Positions 24,391 to 32,730 of a DNA stretch of 37,510 bases are shown piece after piece. Source of the stretch: Phaeobacter sp. 11ANDIMAR09 (GTDB lineage Bacteria; Pseudomonadota; Alphaproteobacteria; Rhodobacterales; Rhodobacteraceae). Made by a program: the position numbers and the translations under genes. Every line of letters starts with the position of its first letter. Position 1 is the stretch's first letter. The notes beneath the pieces are model-generated. The model had not been told where the DNA came from and searched no databases. It saw only the letters and a list, made by a program, of their open reading frames with translations. The DNA lies in contig NZ_LIKT01000033.1 of the NCBI RefSeq assembly GCF_001294455.1, forward strand, positions 1 through 37,510. Reading direction: 5' to 3'.

Positions 24391-25887
24391 ATGAATAGAC
24401 GGCACTTTTTGGCTCTCGGCGGGGCTTATGCGGTGGCACCTTTTGGCGGTCGTGCCCTGTTTGGACAAACCACTGCGCGACCGCTTCCTATCCCACCTCT
24501 TCTGGATTTTATGGCTGGAGATGAGAGGCCAGTCGCGTTGGACCTGTTGCAATCGCAACATGACTTTGGAACGGGAGTCAAAAGTCAGACCTTTGGCATT
24601 GGCCAATCCTATTTGGGTCCGGTGATCAAAGCAAAATCTGGCCACGACCTCCCCTTTGAAATCACCAACCAGCTTGACGAAGTGTCAACTCTGCACTGGC
24701 ATGGCCTGCATATTCGAGGCGATGTCGATGGCGGGCCGCATCAGGAAATTCAACCTGGTCAGACTTGGCGACCTGTGCTCCCAGTCTCACAAAGGGCCTC
24801 AACAAACTGGTTTCATTCCCACACCCATGGCCGCACGGCCCGTCAGACACATATGGGTCTCGCTGGGGTTATGCATATTGAAGATGATGCAAGCCTGTCG
24901 GCCGATTTTCCAAATGGCTATGGCATCGATGACTTCACCCTGGTGTTGCAGGACAAGCAGTTCGGCGATTTGGGCCGGATGACCTACGGGCTGACCGGCG
25001 ACGTGCTGGAAAATGGCTTCCAGGGCGACACATTGGTGGTCAACGGCACGGTCGCCCCAGTGCATCAAATGGTTCCCAGTGGGTTGGTACGTTTGCGCCT
25101 CCTGAATGCCTGTAACGCAAGGTTCTTAAAGATCTCCTTGTCTGATATGCAGACATTGCATGTGATCGCCTCGGATGGTGGTTTCCTTGCATCGACGGTG
25201 GAGACCGATAGCATTGTCATGTCGCCAGGAGAAAGATACGAGATCCTTTTAGATATGACCAATCAGGACCGCATCGGTCTAGAAGTTTCACTGAACGGAA
25301 ATGAAGGTCAAGGCGATCTGTTCGAAGGCCTTTGGCAGGGCCTTTGGGGGGTAAGTAACTTCGTAACCGCCATCATTCTAACCCGCGACCCATTGCGTCC
25401 AGGATTGCAGGCTTCGATGCCAAATCACTTAGCGAACCTCCCCGTCGCAGACCCTCTCTCGGCAGTCCGGAAACGTGAATTCTTGCTCAATATGGGCGAT
25501 GAGGCGGATCTTGCAGCAATCGCCACATCTTGGGGCAATTTATGTGGTGGCGGTGTCGGAATGGGGATCAACGGCCGCCCTATGAAGATGGATCATGTGA
25601 ATTTTGGCGTGAAACGCGGACAACCAGAGATCTGGCGTATTCAGTCCGAGGAACAGCTGCACCCATTTCATATTCACGGCTGCTCCTTCCGCATCCTACG
25701 CCAGAATGACGTTCCCCCTCCGGTCTATGCGTCGGGCTGGAAAGATATGGTGTCCGTTCAAGGTGGCTGGTCTGAAGTGCTTGTCTCCTTTGATCACGAG
25801 GCCACAAAGACGGCTCCCTATATGTATCATTGCCACATTCTAGAACATGAAGACTGCGGAATGATGGGGCAGTTCACTGTCAGTTAG
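24391..25887 (+). CDS. Multicopper oxidase, CueO-like, Tat-exported
   Basis: The frame begins at 24349, but the ATG at 24391 (or the GTG at 24382) starts a twin-arginine leader MNRRHFLALGG, giving 498 residues. All four copper-binding motifs are present: LHWHGLHIRG (HWHG at about 102), NWFHSHTHG (about 140-147), HPFHIHGCSF (about 424) and YHCHILEHEDCGMM (about 480-488). The last supplies the Cys for type-1 copper, as in HCHxxxHxxxxM. Three cupredoxin domains of normal length are expected. Such enzymes oxidise Cu(I), Fe(II) or phenols in the periplasm and protect against copper. It lies just downstream of the kinase behind a CTTCAG direct repeat, which links copper or oxidative protection to this two-component system. 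Confidence 0.93.
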   Translation: MNRRHFLALGGAYAVAPFGGRALFGQTTARPLPIPPLLDFMAGDERPVALDLLQSQHDFGTGVKSQTFGIGQSYLGPVIKAKSGHDLPFEITNQLDEVSTLHWHGLHIRGDVDGGPHQEIQPGQTWRPVLPVSQRASTNWFHSHTHGRTARQTHMGLAGVMHIEDDASLSADFPNGYGIDDFTLVLQDKQFGDLGRMTYGLTGDVLENGFQGDTLVVNGTVAPVHQMVPSGLVRLRLLNACNARFLKISLSDMQTLHVIASDGGFLASTVETDSIVMSPGERYEILLDMTNQDRIGLEVSLNGNEGQGDLFEGLWQGLWGVSNFVTAIILTRDPLRPGLQASMPNHLANLPVADPLSAVRKREFLLNMGDEADLAAIATSWGNLCGGGVGMGINGRPMKMDHVNFGVKRGQPEIWRIQSEEQLHPFHIHGCSFRILRQNDVPPPVYASGWKDMVSVQGGWSEVLVSFDHEATKTAPYMYHCHILEHEDCGMMGQFTVS

Positions 25888-26686
25888 AGAGGCTTGTTTT
25901 GAAAGAGGTCCCTGCAGGAACCGGTGCAATCGGAGAGCGCAGAGCCAGAAGACCGCAGTGTGGCTGCGATCGGGAAGACTGTCAGGTGATCTTTCAGTTG
26001 TGGAATTTTGAAGGTGCATCTTCCAGTCACTGACTGCTTTGAACGGGGAGCAGTCCTTACAGCGCTTCTAAGGTTGATCATTGGCCAGGCAGCTCGGCTT
26101 GGCGTCGACGGAGGCTATGCGCAGAAAGCGGAACTCGCAAAGTCGATGCTAAACTGATCAGGCCCATGACGCCTTCCGGCCCATTGCCGACATTCGTCAC
26201 CCCGAAAATCTAGCCGACCACGTTCCCCGAAGCGGACTTTGGTGCATGGAGCAGCATTTCACGGCATCCAGATAACTGGAACACGGAAAAGCTGCTGTTC
26301 CGCAATTCTTGCGACCTGTGAATTCTGGAAACAACTAAGCTGTCTCCGCAGTGCTGGTTGTTCTGAAGCTCGACCGTTCAGCCAGGGGGGGTACCCACCT
26401 TATCAAAATCATGGACCACTTCTTAGAGAAGGAGATTGGCTTTCAGAGTCTGACCGAAGAAATTGGCACAACGACACCCAACCGCAGGCATGCAACTGCA
26501 TTTTGAAGCAGACTTGACAAGGCTTCTTTATCCACGTTGCCCACCCTGCTACGCGCTCATTGAGACTTGATATGTTGCAACATTTTGATCACTTTGCAGA
26601 AATTGGTCATGTAGGGTCCATCTTTTGCCAGTTTTTTGTTGACGCAAAACACCTTATGCAACGCGACCAGATTTGGAGTAAGAGTT
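25888..26686. other. 800-bp gene-poor gap containing repeat copy F
   Basis: The gap between the oxidase and the MORN gene. Apart from the repeat described separately, the stretch 26160-26640 holds short frames (such as 26239-26517) without recognisable domains, and a TTGACA near 26512 with no good -10 partner. It probably includes the MORN-gene promoter. Confidence 0.4.
26005..26160 (-). repeat. Dispersed intergenic repeat, copy F
   Basis: Minus orientation and diverged: GTCACTGACTGCTTTGAAC, then GGAGCAGTCC, GGCTATGCGCAGAAAGCGG, CTCGCAAAGTCGATGCTAAAC. The GGCTATGCGCAGAAAGC block is shared exactly with copy D. It marks the right edge of the 16975-25887 island. Confidence 0.55.
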
Positions 26687-28840
26687 ATGTCATCTCGCGA
26701 TCCTTCGGACATCGGACATTCGACAAACGGTATGACGCTGCCCGAGCCTGGCCAATTGGACTACCCTTTGCGCGTAGAGAAGGTTCATGTGCAGGTCGGA
26801 GACTACGTAGACGAAAAGACATATGTTTACGTGATAATAGATCGAAGCGGTGTTCCGTTTGCCTTTCAACCTGACAAGCCGGGCCAAATCACCAAGGTTC
26901 TGATCGCCGAAGGTGATATTTTGAACTCACCACAGCGACTGTTCGAACTCTGCTGTGATGAACAGGCCCAAATTTTTTCAGCAGGTCGGGCAATCAAAAC
27001 GGAGTTTGCGAAAAGCGTTCGCCCGAAGGCCCAAGAAGACACATCAAATCCTCCGGCCCTATCAATCGCAAAGCCCGAAGCCGCACCAACTGCAGTTGCC
27101 ACGCCTGCACGATCTGGTGCTCGGCTCGGAGCGTTTGGTGTCGTAGCAGGTATTACGCTCCTTGTTGGTGGTATTGTCGGCGCCACCGGCGTTTTCGATG
27201 GCCTCTACACGCGCTTCAACATTTGGATGGATCCCAACAACTATGGCTATGAGTCATACGCAGATTATCTTGAACAGAAGACGAATCCGGCAGCCATTCC
27301 CCACCATTTCTCTGAAGGTGCTTCCAATTGGCGCGGGATCGAATATGCAGGAGAGCTAAAAAACTACCAACCACATGGTCAGGGAAAACTGGCACTCGCC
27401 GGTTATGAGGAATATTTTGGGACATGGATCGACGGCGAACGGCAACCCGAGGGTTACACCAAAATCCTGTTTCGCGATGCACGGCGCGAGGGCACGTTCA
27501 ACGATGACCTGCTATTGCACGGTAACGGCACGCAGGTATTTGACAATGGAGCTCGATACACAGGTCAGTTCAAAGCTGGCGTCCCACACGGTCGTGGCAC
27601 TTACACTTTTGCGGAAGGCACAACATATGAAGGCGACCTCTTAGACGGAAATCGCCACGGAAAAGGCACTCTGACATTTCCAAGCGGGGATACATATGAA
27701 GGCGATTTCAAGGAAAATGAACGCACCGGCCAAGGCGTCTACACGTTCAAGAATGGCAGTCGCTACTCCGGCGGCTACTTGAACGGAAAATGGCACGGCC
27801 AAGGAACGATTCAACATGCAGACGGTTCATCGTATCAAGGCGGCTTTGCCTCCGGTGTTCGTCATGGAAAAGGCACTCTGACTTTTGCCGGTGGCGAGAT
27901 TTACGCAGGTGATTTCTTGAATGGTGCACGGACCGGACAGGCAAAACTCACCTACCCAGACGGCGCTTACTACGAAGGCACATTTTTACAGGGGCGTGCG
28001 AACGGGCGTGGTGTGTTTCGAAATGCGGCTGGAGATATCACCACAGGCGAATTCAACAATGGGCTGGCCAATGGAAATGGGACGATCGAATACGCAAATG
28101 GCGACAGCTATACTGGCAACTTCAAGGACTTCCGCCGAGAGGGAATGAGCAAATTCGAAAAGGCGGCAGAAATCCGACTCAAAGCTGAACATGATCGCTG
28201 GGCTTGGGTCGAAAGGATGCGGCAACGCCACGACGATCGAAAAGAAGCGCGCAGACGAATGAACCGCGCTGGAAACAGGAACGCAGCTGGACAGAGTCTG
28301 GAAGACGATCAGAGCGCACCTGGCCGCATATTCTGGGCCTATATGCATCCAGGCGACCTGCCTGAGGAAGTGGGCCAAGCTATTCCTTGTCCCGGCGGAT
28401 ATGTTGGGCAAGCGGAATGTTCTGTGGTGCGCAAGGAAAAGATCTGGAGAATGCACAAAGGATGCGGCTTAAATGGCCGAGGGCGCAGCAATGCCGAAGC
28501 TGCTGACACAGAGAGAATTGTGGTTTTCGAGGCCCGTGGTGATCTAAAAAATGTGCGTGAATCTGTGAAAGCGCAGGTTGAACGAGGCAATAATGGAGAC
28601 ACTCCACCTCACCTTAGAACCCGTATGAGCGAGGGCTTGTTGACCAGTTTCCTTGTCGACGACATTTGGAACGATCTTCTGGATTTTAAAGCCCCCGTGA
28701 ACCAAAGCACCTATGAAGCCACCGGAGTAAGAGCCACACGGGTCTTTTTTCGGACGTACACGTCTTTGGCCACCTATACCCTGACTAGTGGCTGCTATGT
28801 CGACATCAACATAGGAGAAGGACCCACACGCATGCGGTAA
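26687..28840 (+). CDS. Single-pass membrane protein with lipoyl-like domain and about 12 MORN repeats
   Basis: The frame starts at 26636, but the ATG at 26687 has GGAG 8 bp upstream, giving 717 residues. Residues 17-88 resemble a biotinyl/lipoyl beta-barrel (LPEPGQLDYPLRVEKVHVQVGDYVDE and PGQITKVLIAEGDILNSPQRLFEL) without the modified lysine. A Pro/Ala linker leads to one membrane helix (about 148-172). About twelve 23-residue MORN repeats follow (about 219-497), of the form YEGDFxxGxxHGxGTxTFxxGxx, then a charged helix (KAEHDRWAWVERMRQRHDD). The C-terminal domain (about 540-717) has several Cys (PCPGGYVGQAECSVVRKEK, MHKGCGLNG, SGCYVDI). MORN repeats bind lipids or proteins. I know of no named protein with this order. 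Topology and function are open. Confidence 0.85.
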   Translation: MSSRDPSDIGHSTNGMTLPEPGQLDYPLRVEKVHVQVGDYVDEKTYVYVIIDRSGVPFAFQPDKPGQITKVLIAEGDILNSPQRLFELCCDEQAQIFSAGRAIKTEFAKSVRPKAQEDTSNPPALSIAKPEAAPTAVATPARSGARLGAFGVVAGITLLVGGIVGATGVFDGLYTRFNIWMDPNNYGYESYADYLEQKTNPAAIPHHFSEGASNWRGIEYAGELKNYQPHGQGKLALAGYEEYFGTWIDGERQPEGYTKILFRDARREGTFNDDLLLHGNGTQVFDNGARYTGQFKAGVPHGRGTYTFAEGTTYEGDLLDGNRHGKGTLTFPSGDTYEGDFKENERTGQGVYTFKNGSRYSGGYLNGKWHGQGTIQHADGSSYQGGFASGVRHGKGTLTFAGGEIYAGDFLNGARTGQAKLTYPDGAYYEGTFLQGRANGRGVFRNAAGDITTGEFNNGLANGNGTIEYANGDSYTGNFKDFRREGMSKFEKAAEIRLKAEHDRWAWVERMRQRHDDRKEARRRMNRAGNRNAAGQSLEDDQSAPGRIFWAYMHPGDLPEEVGQAIPCPGGYVGQAECSVVRKEKIWRMHKGCGLNGRGRSNAEAADTERIVVFEARGDLKNVRESVKAQVERGNNGDTPPHLRTRMSEGLLTSFLVDDIWNDLLDFKAPVNQSTYEATGVRATRVFFRTYTSLATYTLTSGCYVDINIGEGPTRMR

Positions 28841-29121
28841 AACAGTAACCTCTGAAATGTTGTCGACTGTCTTGCATTAAATCTTCAGTGCTGCATGACA
28901 AACATATTCACGACGCTTTGAAGTACTGGTTTCAACGCAAAAGGCTTGCGATGCGATATTTCAAGAACGGCCACCTGTTCGCTGAGGCATGAGAGGACAT
29001 TTGCCTCCGATCAGGGCCCAATAGGCCAGCATGGCAGGGTTGTTAGAGCCCGAGTTCGGTTCACTCTGAACGCTGTTGGCGACTTTGAATGATGGCGCAC
29101 TGCACTGTGGCTAAATCACAC
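28841..29121. other. Gap with no assigned gene
   Basis: The plus strand is open without an ATG from about 28850 to a TGA near 28990 and has a protein-like basic/aromatic stretch (LKYWFQRKRLAMRYFKNGH). It could be a gene remnant, but I recognise no family. Confidence 0.3.
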
Positions 29122-29472
29122 TCATTCCCAAACCTGATGTGCCAGCAAGGGTGTGTCTGGCACGTCCAAAAAGGTATTTTCGTCTTTGTTTGATTCTTCA
29201 AGGCGCACTTTTGCTCCTTCGCTGCCATCTACGAAAAACAAGAATACACCACACCAGTATTCTCCTTTGGCACTACCTGAAACCTGCAACAAAATTTCGC
29301 CATCTGACGTCCGAACCTGAAATTCTCGCGACAAGGAAAAGTCGTAAGTTCCATAATTTCCGCTTAATTCTCTGGGTATTTCACGAGCAAAAATTTTACG
29401 ACCACTGCTCGTATCTTGTTCTTCCTGCTGCCAGTCTTTGTTCAACGCTTTGTTCCTTTTTGAGGCACGCAT
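29122..29472 (-). CDS. Hypothetical protein
   Basis: A 116-residue frame with an ATG at 29472 and a weak GGAG 12 bp upstream. The N-terminus is basic (MRASKRNKALNKDWQQEEQD). The rest alternates in a beta-like way (YDFSLSREFQVRTSDGEILLQVSGSAKGEYWCGVFLFFVDGSEGAKVRLEE), suggesting a small beta-sandwich. No family was recognised and no signal peptide is seen. A longer plus-strand frame (29139-29603) overlaps it, but its composition (many Cys, His, Arg and Leu) looks like antisense noise. It lies downstream of the phosphoesterase pair on the same strand and might belong to that unit. Confidence 0.5.
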   Translation of the reverse strand: MRASKRNKALNKDWQQEEQDTSSGRKIFAREIPRELSGNYGTYDFSLSREFQVRTSDGEILLQVSGSAKGEYWCGVFLFFVDGSEGAKVRLEESNKDENTFLDVPDTPLLAHQVWE

Positions 29473-29538
29473 TTCACAATGTGCTCCCTACAACATACAG
29501 AAGTTATAACTGTTTACACACTCTGCAAGACGCATCAA

Positions 29539-30003
29539 TTACGGACGCCAGCCAGATCGAAGTGGTTCAATTTGCTCCGCCCCAAGCTCAAGACTTCCTG
29601 TGAAACCTCTCGTGGTTGAAAAAACATCCAGGTCTTTCTCGCTGGCATCGTATCTTAGCGTAATATGTGGCCGAAACACGCCGTTCGCGTAATCATGTGT
29701 AGCGCCTATCGCAAGATATCTCTTATGCGTTTCATCAATCTTGGGATGTTCTATTGGAAGCCCCAAGGCGCTGGATATTCTAAAAGGTCGTGCATTGTGC
29801 AACCGCAGCGAAATGGCGTCTCGTGCCAAAGGAATAACCGAAATATCGACTGGGGTTTTGGAGTACAGCACTGTCACGTGCATTTTTTCAGGAGCGATCA
29901 CGTCTTCAAGACCTAAACCGTTCGCCCAATTGACCAGTTCTTGCCCGTTCAAAAGCGGCCGGCTTACATAAGGTCGGATTATCGTGCCTATTTGGTCGCT
30001 CAT
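29539..30003 (-). CDS. 2H phosphoesterase-fold protein (RNA ligase/CPDase or Acb1-like)
   Basis: A 154-residue protein with the two HxT motifs that define the 2H superfamily: MHVTVLYS (His42, Thr44) and FRPHITLRYD (His113, Thr115). They are separated by about 70 residues, as usual. Members cleave or open 2',3'-cyclic phosphates or 2'-5' bonds. The MHVTVLYSKTPVD form recalls phage proteins annotated in the anti-CBASS Acb1 group, which degrade cyclic oligonucleotide signals, but this is only a resemblance. The gene starts 34 bp after a metallophosphoesterase on the same strand, so the two probably act together on RNA ends or nucleotides. Confidence 0.75.
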   Translation of the reverse strand: MSDQIGTIIRPYVSRPLLNGQELVNWANGLGLEDVIAPEKMHVTVLYSKTPVDISVIPLARDAISLRLHNARPFRISSALGLPIEHPKIDETHKRYLAIGATHDYANGVFRPHITLRYDASEKDLDVFSTTRGFTGSLELGAEQIEPLRSGWRP

Positions 30004-30037
30004 GATCTTAGCTCTTCGGAAATAGTGTGGACGTTGT

Positions 30038-30955
30038 TCAATTATGTATGGTCAAGCAATCGAGCGAGAGTGAACATAATCCCGGCTCTGCAGCATAAGA
30101 CACCAGAGGTCCACCAAGACCTGCAGAATAGTCCAAACATAGCGCATTTTTCGTCTGCAGGCGTGGCTCACCTTCCATCCAGTAGTGCCCGAAAAATACA
30201 GGAGGGGCGACAATGGAGTATGCAGACGTCAAAACGCTGTCGGGCAGATTTTGATCCGGAAGCTGTTCCAAGTCTGGCACTGACATTGCAATGTCACGCC
30301 AAGTGGTTGCGCCTTCATGCCACCACTTACTTCGGACGCTTTTACGCGTGTGCCCACCTTTGTCGACTATAGCGAAACCTTCCGGCAGCCTTAACTCTGG
30401 TCCTTTGAGCGCAGTTTCTACAAGCCTGAACAATCTACGACCGCGGGCCGCTGCCTCTATCAACTGATCTGCAGACAAGACTCCGTTTTGCGAGATCGTC
30501 TTTAACTCTTTGATATCTTCTTCATTCCAACAGGCATGTACTGCGCGAAAGCCTCCCACTTCCAAGTAAAGGGGAAGGGTACACATCCAGGAAATTGCTT
30601 CTTTGGTCGCCGCGTGTCCAACCGGGAACTCCCTTAAGAACGACGCATGTTGAGCATAACTCTTTTCAGAGCGATCCCGCAGTGCTCCATTCTTATCTTC
30701 AGTATGAAAATGTATGGCGTTTAGCTCGTGATTACCCATGACAGCAGAGGCCGTGCCCGCATCAATCATTGCGCGAACAACGCGAATAACCTCGCGATTT
30801 TCTGGACCTCGATCAATGAAATCGCCAAGGAATACGGCGTGACGTGCTGGGTCGCTGTGACGCCAGGCTCCGCGTTTTTCGGCGTAACCAAGATTGCCTA
30901 GTGCAGATTTCAATTTACTTGCATACCCATGTATGTCGGGAATTACATCATACAT
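30038..30955 (-). CDS. PPP-type metallophosphoesterase
   Basis: A 305-residue calcineurin-like enzyme with all metal-site motifs: PDIHG (Asp7, His9), GDFIDRG (44-50), GNHE (74-77), His140 in AVHACW and GHYW (256-259). The spacing and the GDxxDRG form resemble the Ap4A hydrolase, PrpE and Pnkp-phosphatase group. Substrates could be dinucleoside polyphosphates, RNA 3'/cyclic ends or phosphoproteins. No helicase, kinase or ligase domain is attached. The ATG at 30955 begins directly with the first catalytic motif, so the start is secure. It is first in a minus-strand pair with the 2H phosphoesterase. Confidence 0.88.
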   Translation of the reverse strand: MYDVIPDIHGYASKLKSALGNLGYAEKRGAWRHSDPARHAVFLGDFIDRGPENREVIRVVRAMIDAGTASAVMGNHELNAIHFHTEDKNGALRDRSEKSYAQHASFLREFPVGHAATKEAISWMCTLPLYLEVGGFRAVHACWNEEDIKELKTISQNGVLSADQLIEAAARGRRLFRLVETALKGPELRLPEGFAIVDKGGHTRKSVRSKWWHEGATTWRDIAMSVPDLEQLPDQNLPDSVLTSAYSIVAPPVFFGHYWMEGEPRLQTKNALCLDYSAGLGGPLVSYAAEPGLCSLSLDCLTIHN

Positions 30956-31014
30956 TCATAAAATCTTTTGTGTTTTTGTAGCGCTCTAGGGCATATCCTG
31001 CCGAATACCGGATC

Positions 31015-31179
31015 ATGCCTAAACGTCAGATTTATCCACGATGGCCAGAAAATTTACTAGGCGCAAGGGCGTGCTACCAAGGATTTGCGGGATCAAAATT
31101 TCCAGCCTTTGCGTTGCTGGATCACATCGGTCAAAACGATCGACTTTGTCAATGTGCACATGAGCAGTTATGGCTCTGA
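31015..31179 (+). CDS. Possible 54-residue small protein
   Basis: A short frame from ATG at 31015 to TGA at 31179. The composition is plausible (LLGARACYQGFAGSKFPAFA), but there is no ribosome binding site or known domain. It could equally be a remnant. Confidence 0.2.
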   Translation: MPKRQIYPRWPENLLGARACYQGFAGSKFPAFALLDHIGQNDRLCQCAHEQLWL

Positions 31180-31239
31180 TGGTACGAACAATTCCTTAGA
31201 CCAATCAACTGACGGTCAATCATTAGGCGTAAGTAGGCA

Positions 31240-31468
31240 GAACCACGAACGGCTGCTTTCTTCTGTGGATACATTTTACTTAGAGCCCGCAGCGAAAGTC
31301 GGCTTTCCGCCCTCTGTGTCAGCGCCCGGTCGCTCGCTGCACCTTGCACGAATGTCTTGAATGGGCTGACAGCAGTCATCCTCCGCCTTGGAAGGTTCGC
31401 GTGACCATCGCGGCCCATGGGCAACGGCAGCTCTGCGCAGATAGTGACCTTTGCAAACTTCAGCCATT
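31240..31468 (-). repeat. Dispersed intergenic repeat, copy G (well preserved)
   Basis: The reverse complement of copy B with high identity; 31310-31378 matches 10006-10074 exactly. It ends with GCGCAGATAGTGACC and TTTGCAAAC. The minus-strand frames 31149-31475 and 31276-31488 run through it and share their peptide only because the DNA is repeated. Confidence 0.8.
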
Positions 31469-31676
31469 TCTTCAAAGCCGACCTTCAAACAGGGCTCTCT
31501 AATCGCCTAAATGAAGCCGTTTCTAGCACGAAACGCAAGTTTCAGACGAAAGGTTTGAGTAGGGCCGACTTTCGAAGAGATGTTGGTGGTGTGAACAGAA
31601 CGTTGCGCTTCATGCTCATAGCCTTTGTCCTAGGGAGATCTCTTGAAGATCTGAACCAAGCTGCCCGTCCCAAGGG
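31469..31676. other. Gap before the transporter promoter
   Basis: A plus-strand frame (31417-31686) has no recognisable domain and begins inside the repeat. No other feature was seen. Confidence 0.35.
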
Positions 31677-31694
31677 TCATACTTGAAAGTATGA
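31677..31694. promoter_or_regulatory. TetR-type operator 1 (TCATACT-N4-AGTATGA)
   Basis: A perfect 18-bp palindrome just upstream of a TTGACG (-35 candidate, 31701-31706). It has the same half-sites as operator 2. Confidence 0.65.
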
Positions 31695-31724
31695 TAAGTG
31701 TTGACGAAAGCATCGTGCCCCAGT

Positions 31725-31746
31725 AATCATACTTTGCAGTATGATT
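31725..31746. promoter_or_regulatory. TetR-type operator 2 (TCATACT-N4-AGTATGA, extended)
   Basis: A perfect palindrome with two further matching bases on each side. It sits about 17 bp after the TTGACG, where the -10 would be, and 51 bp before the transporter start. Binding here would block the promoter. Confidence 0.7.
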
Positions 31747-31796
31747 TGTTGTGCCATGCAGGGAAACGTCCCCTGCCGGTACTAAGGAGCCAGAAC

Positions 31797-32681
31797 ATGA
31801 CCGACACCACCTCTGTTGAAACTGCCCGAAACATCCGGCTCAAGGGGCTAGGAATAGCGCTCATTGGCGCGCTATTGATGAGCCTTGATCCGGTTTTCAT
31901 CCGATTTTCTGGCGTAAACGAACTCGAAACATCATTTTTGTTTGGCCTTTTTACCGCCATTTCAATGTCCGTAGTCATTCAGCTCAACGACAGACGCGGG
32001 CTGGTCCAAGTCCTGCGCGACAGTGGCTGGCCTTTGCTTGTCGCGGGCTTCTTGATGCTGGGAAGTGCCAGCGGCCTCGTGTTCGCCATCAAGAATACTT
32101 CTATTGCGAACACCTTTTTGATCTTCAGTGCCACACCGGCAATTGCAGCAGCATTCAGCTGGCTGTTTCTGAAGGAAAAGGTGACCCGGCAAACGTTGCT
32201 TGCTATTGTAGGTGTGTTTATCGGCATCGCGATTGTTGTGTCCGGATCTGCCGGATCAGGCAACTGGCTGGGAGATCTGCTGGCGGTCTTTGCTGTCTCC
32301 TGTCTTGCCTTGATGATGACCCTCTTGCGCAAGTTTCCTGAGGTTAGCCGCATGGGCGCAGTAGGGTTTGGCGGGTTCCTTCTTGCAGTGGTGATGTTTT
32401 TCTTCACAGAGCCAGCAACGTTCAGCGCCAATACATGGCTGATCATGGGAGCAATGGGCCTGTTTACAGCGCCTTTTGGCCGCGTCATGTCCATGGTTGC
32501 GACGCGCTATACCACAGCGACCGAAGTGTCGATGACACTCATGCTGGAAACCGTATTGGCTCCGGTCTGGGCCTATTTGTTCTTCACTGAGGTTCCGGGG
32601 ATCAACAGCATCCTTGGCGGCGGGGTCATCCTGATCACGATCCTAGCCTATACCCTGTATCTGACCAAAGAAGACAGCTGA
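31797..32681 (+). CDS. DMT-family (EamA) transporter
   Basis: The frame begins at 31698, inside the operators, but the ATG at 31797 follows AAGGAGC at ideal spacing, giving 294 residues. Ten membrane helices in two EamA halves are evident: helix 1 at GLGIALIGALLMSLDPVFIRFSG, the IANTFLIFSATPAIAAAFSWLFLKEKVTR signature ending half 1, and TATEVSMTLMLETVLAPVWAYLFFTEVP with GGGVILITILAYTLYL ending half 2. Such proteins export metabolites or drugs across the inner membrane. It is followed by a GST and faces a TetR gene with related operators, so a drug- or electrophile-responsive efflux role is likely. Confidence 0.93.
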   Translation: MTDTTSVETARNIRLKGLGIALIGALLMSLDPVFIRFSGVNELETSFLFGLFTAISMSVVIQLNDRRGLVQVLRDSGWPLLVAGFLMLGSASGLVFAIKNTSIANTFLIFSATPAIAAAFSWLFLKEKVTRQTLLAIVGVFIGIAIVVSGSAGSGNWLGDLLAVFAVSCLALMMTLLRKFPEVSRMGAVGFGGFLLAVVMFFFTEPATFSANTWLIMGAMGLFTAPFGRVMSMVATRYTTATEVSMTLMLETVLAPVWAYLFFTEVPGINSILGGGVILITILAYTLYLTKEDS

Positions 32682-32730
32682 ACGCGCGAGCGCAAACCCT
32701 TTTCCGCATCCCAAAATACGCGAGACATCC

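Noticed and set aside
29139-29603. Plus-strand 154-residue frame
   Set aside because: It overlaps two minus-strand genes and has a Cys, His, Arg and Leu-rich composition with no domain.
31149-31488. Minus-strand frames of 108 and 70 residues
   Set aside because: They run through repeat copy G; similarity to peptides from copy B only reflects repeated DNA, and the frames are not preserved.
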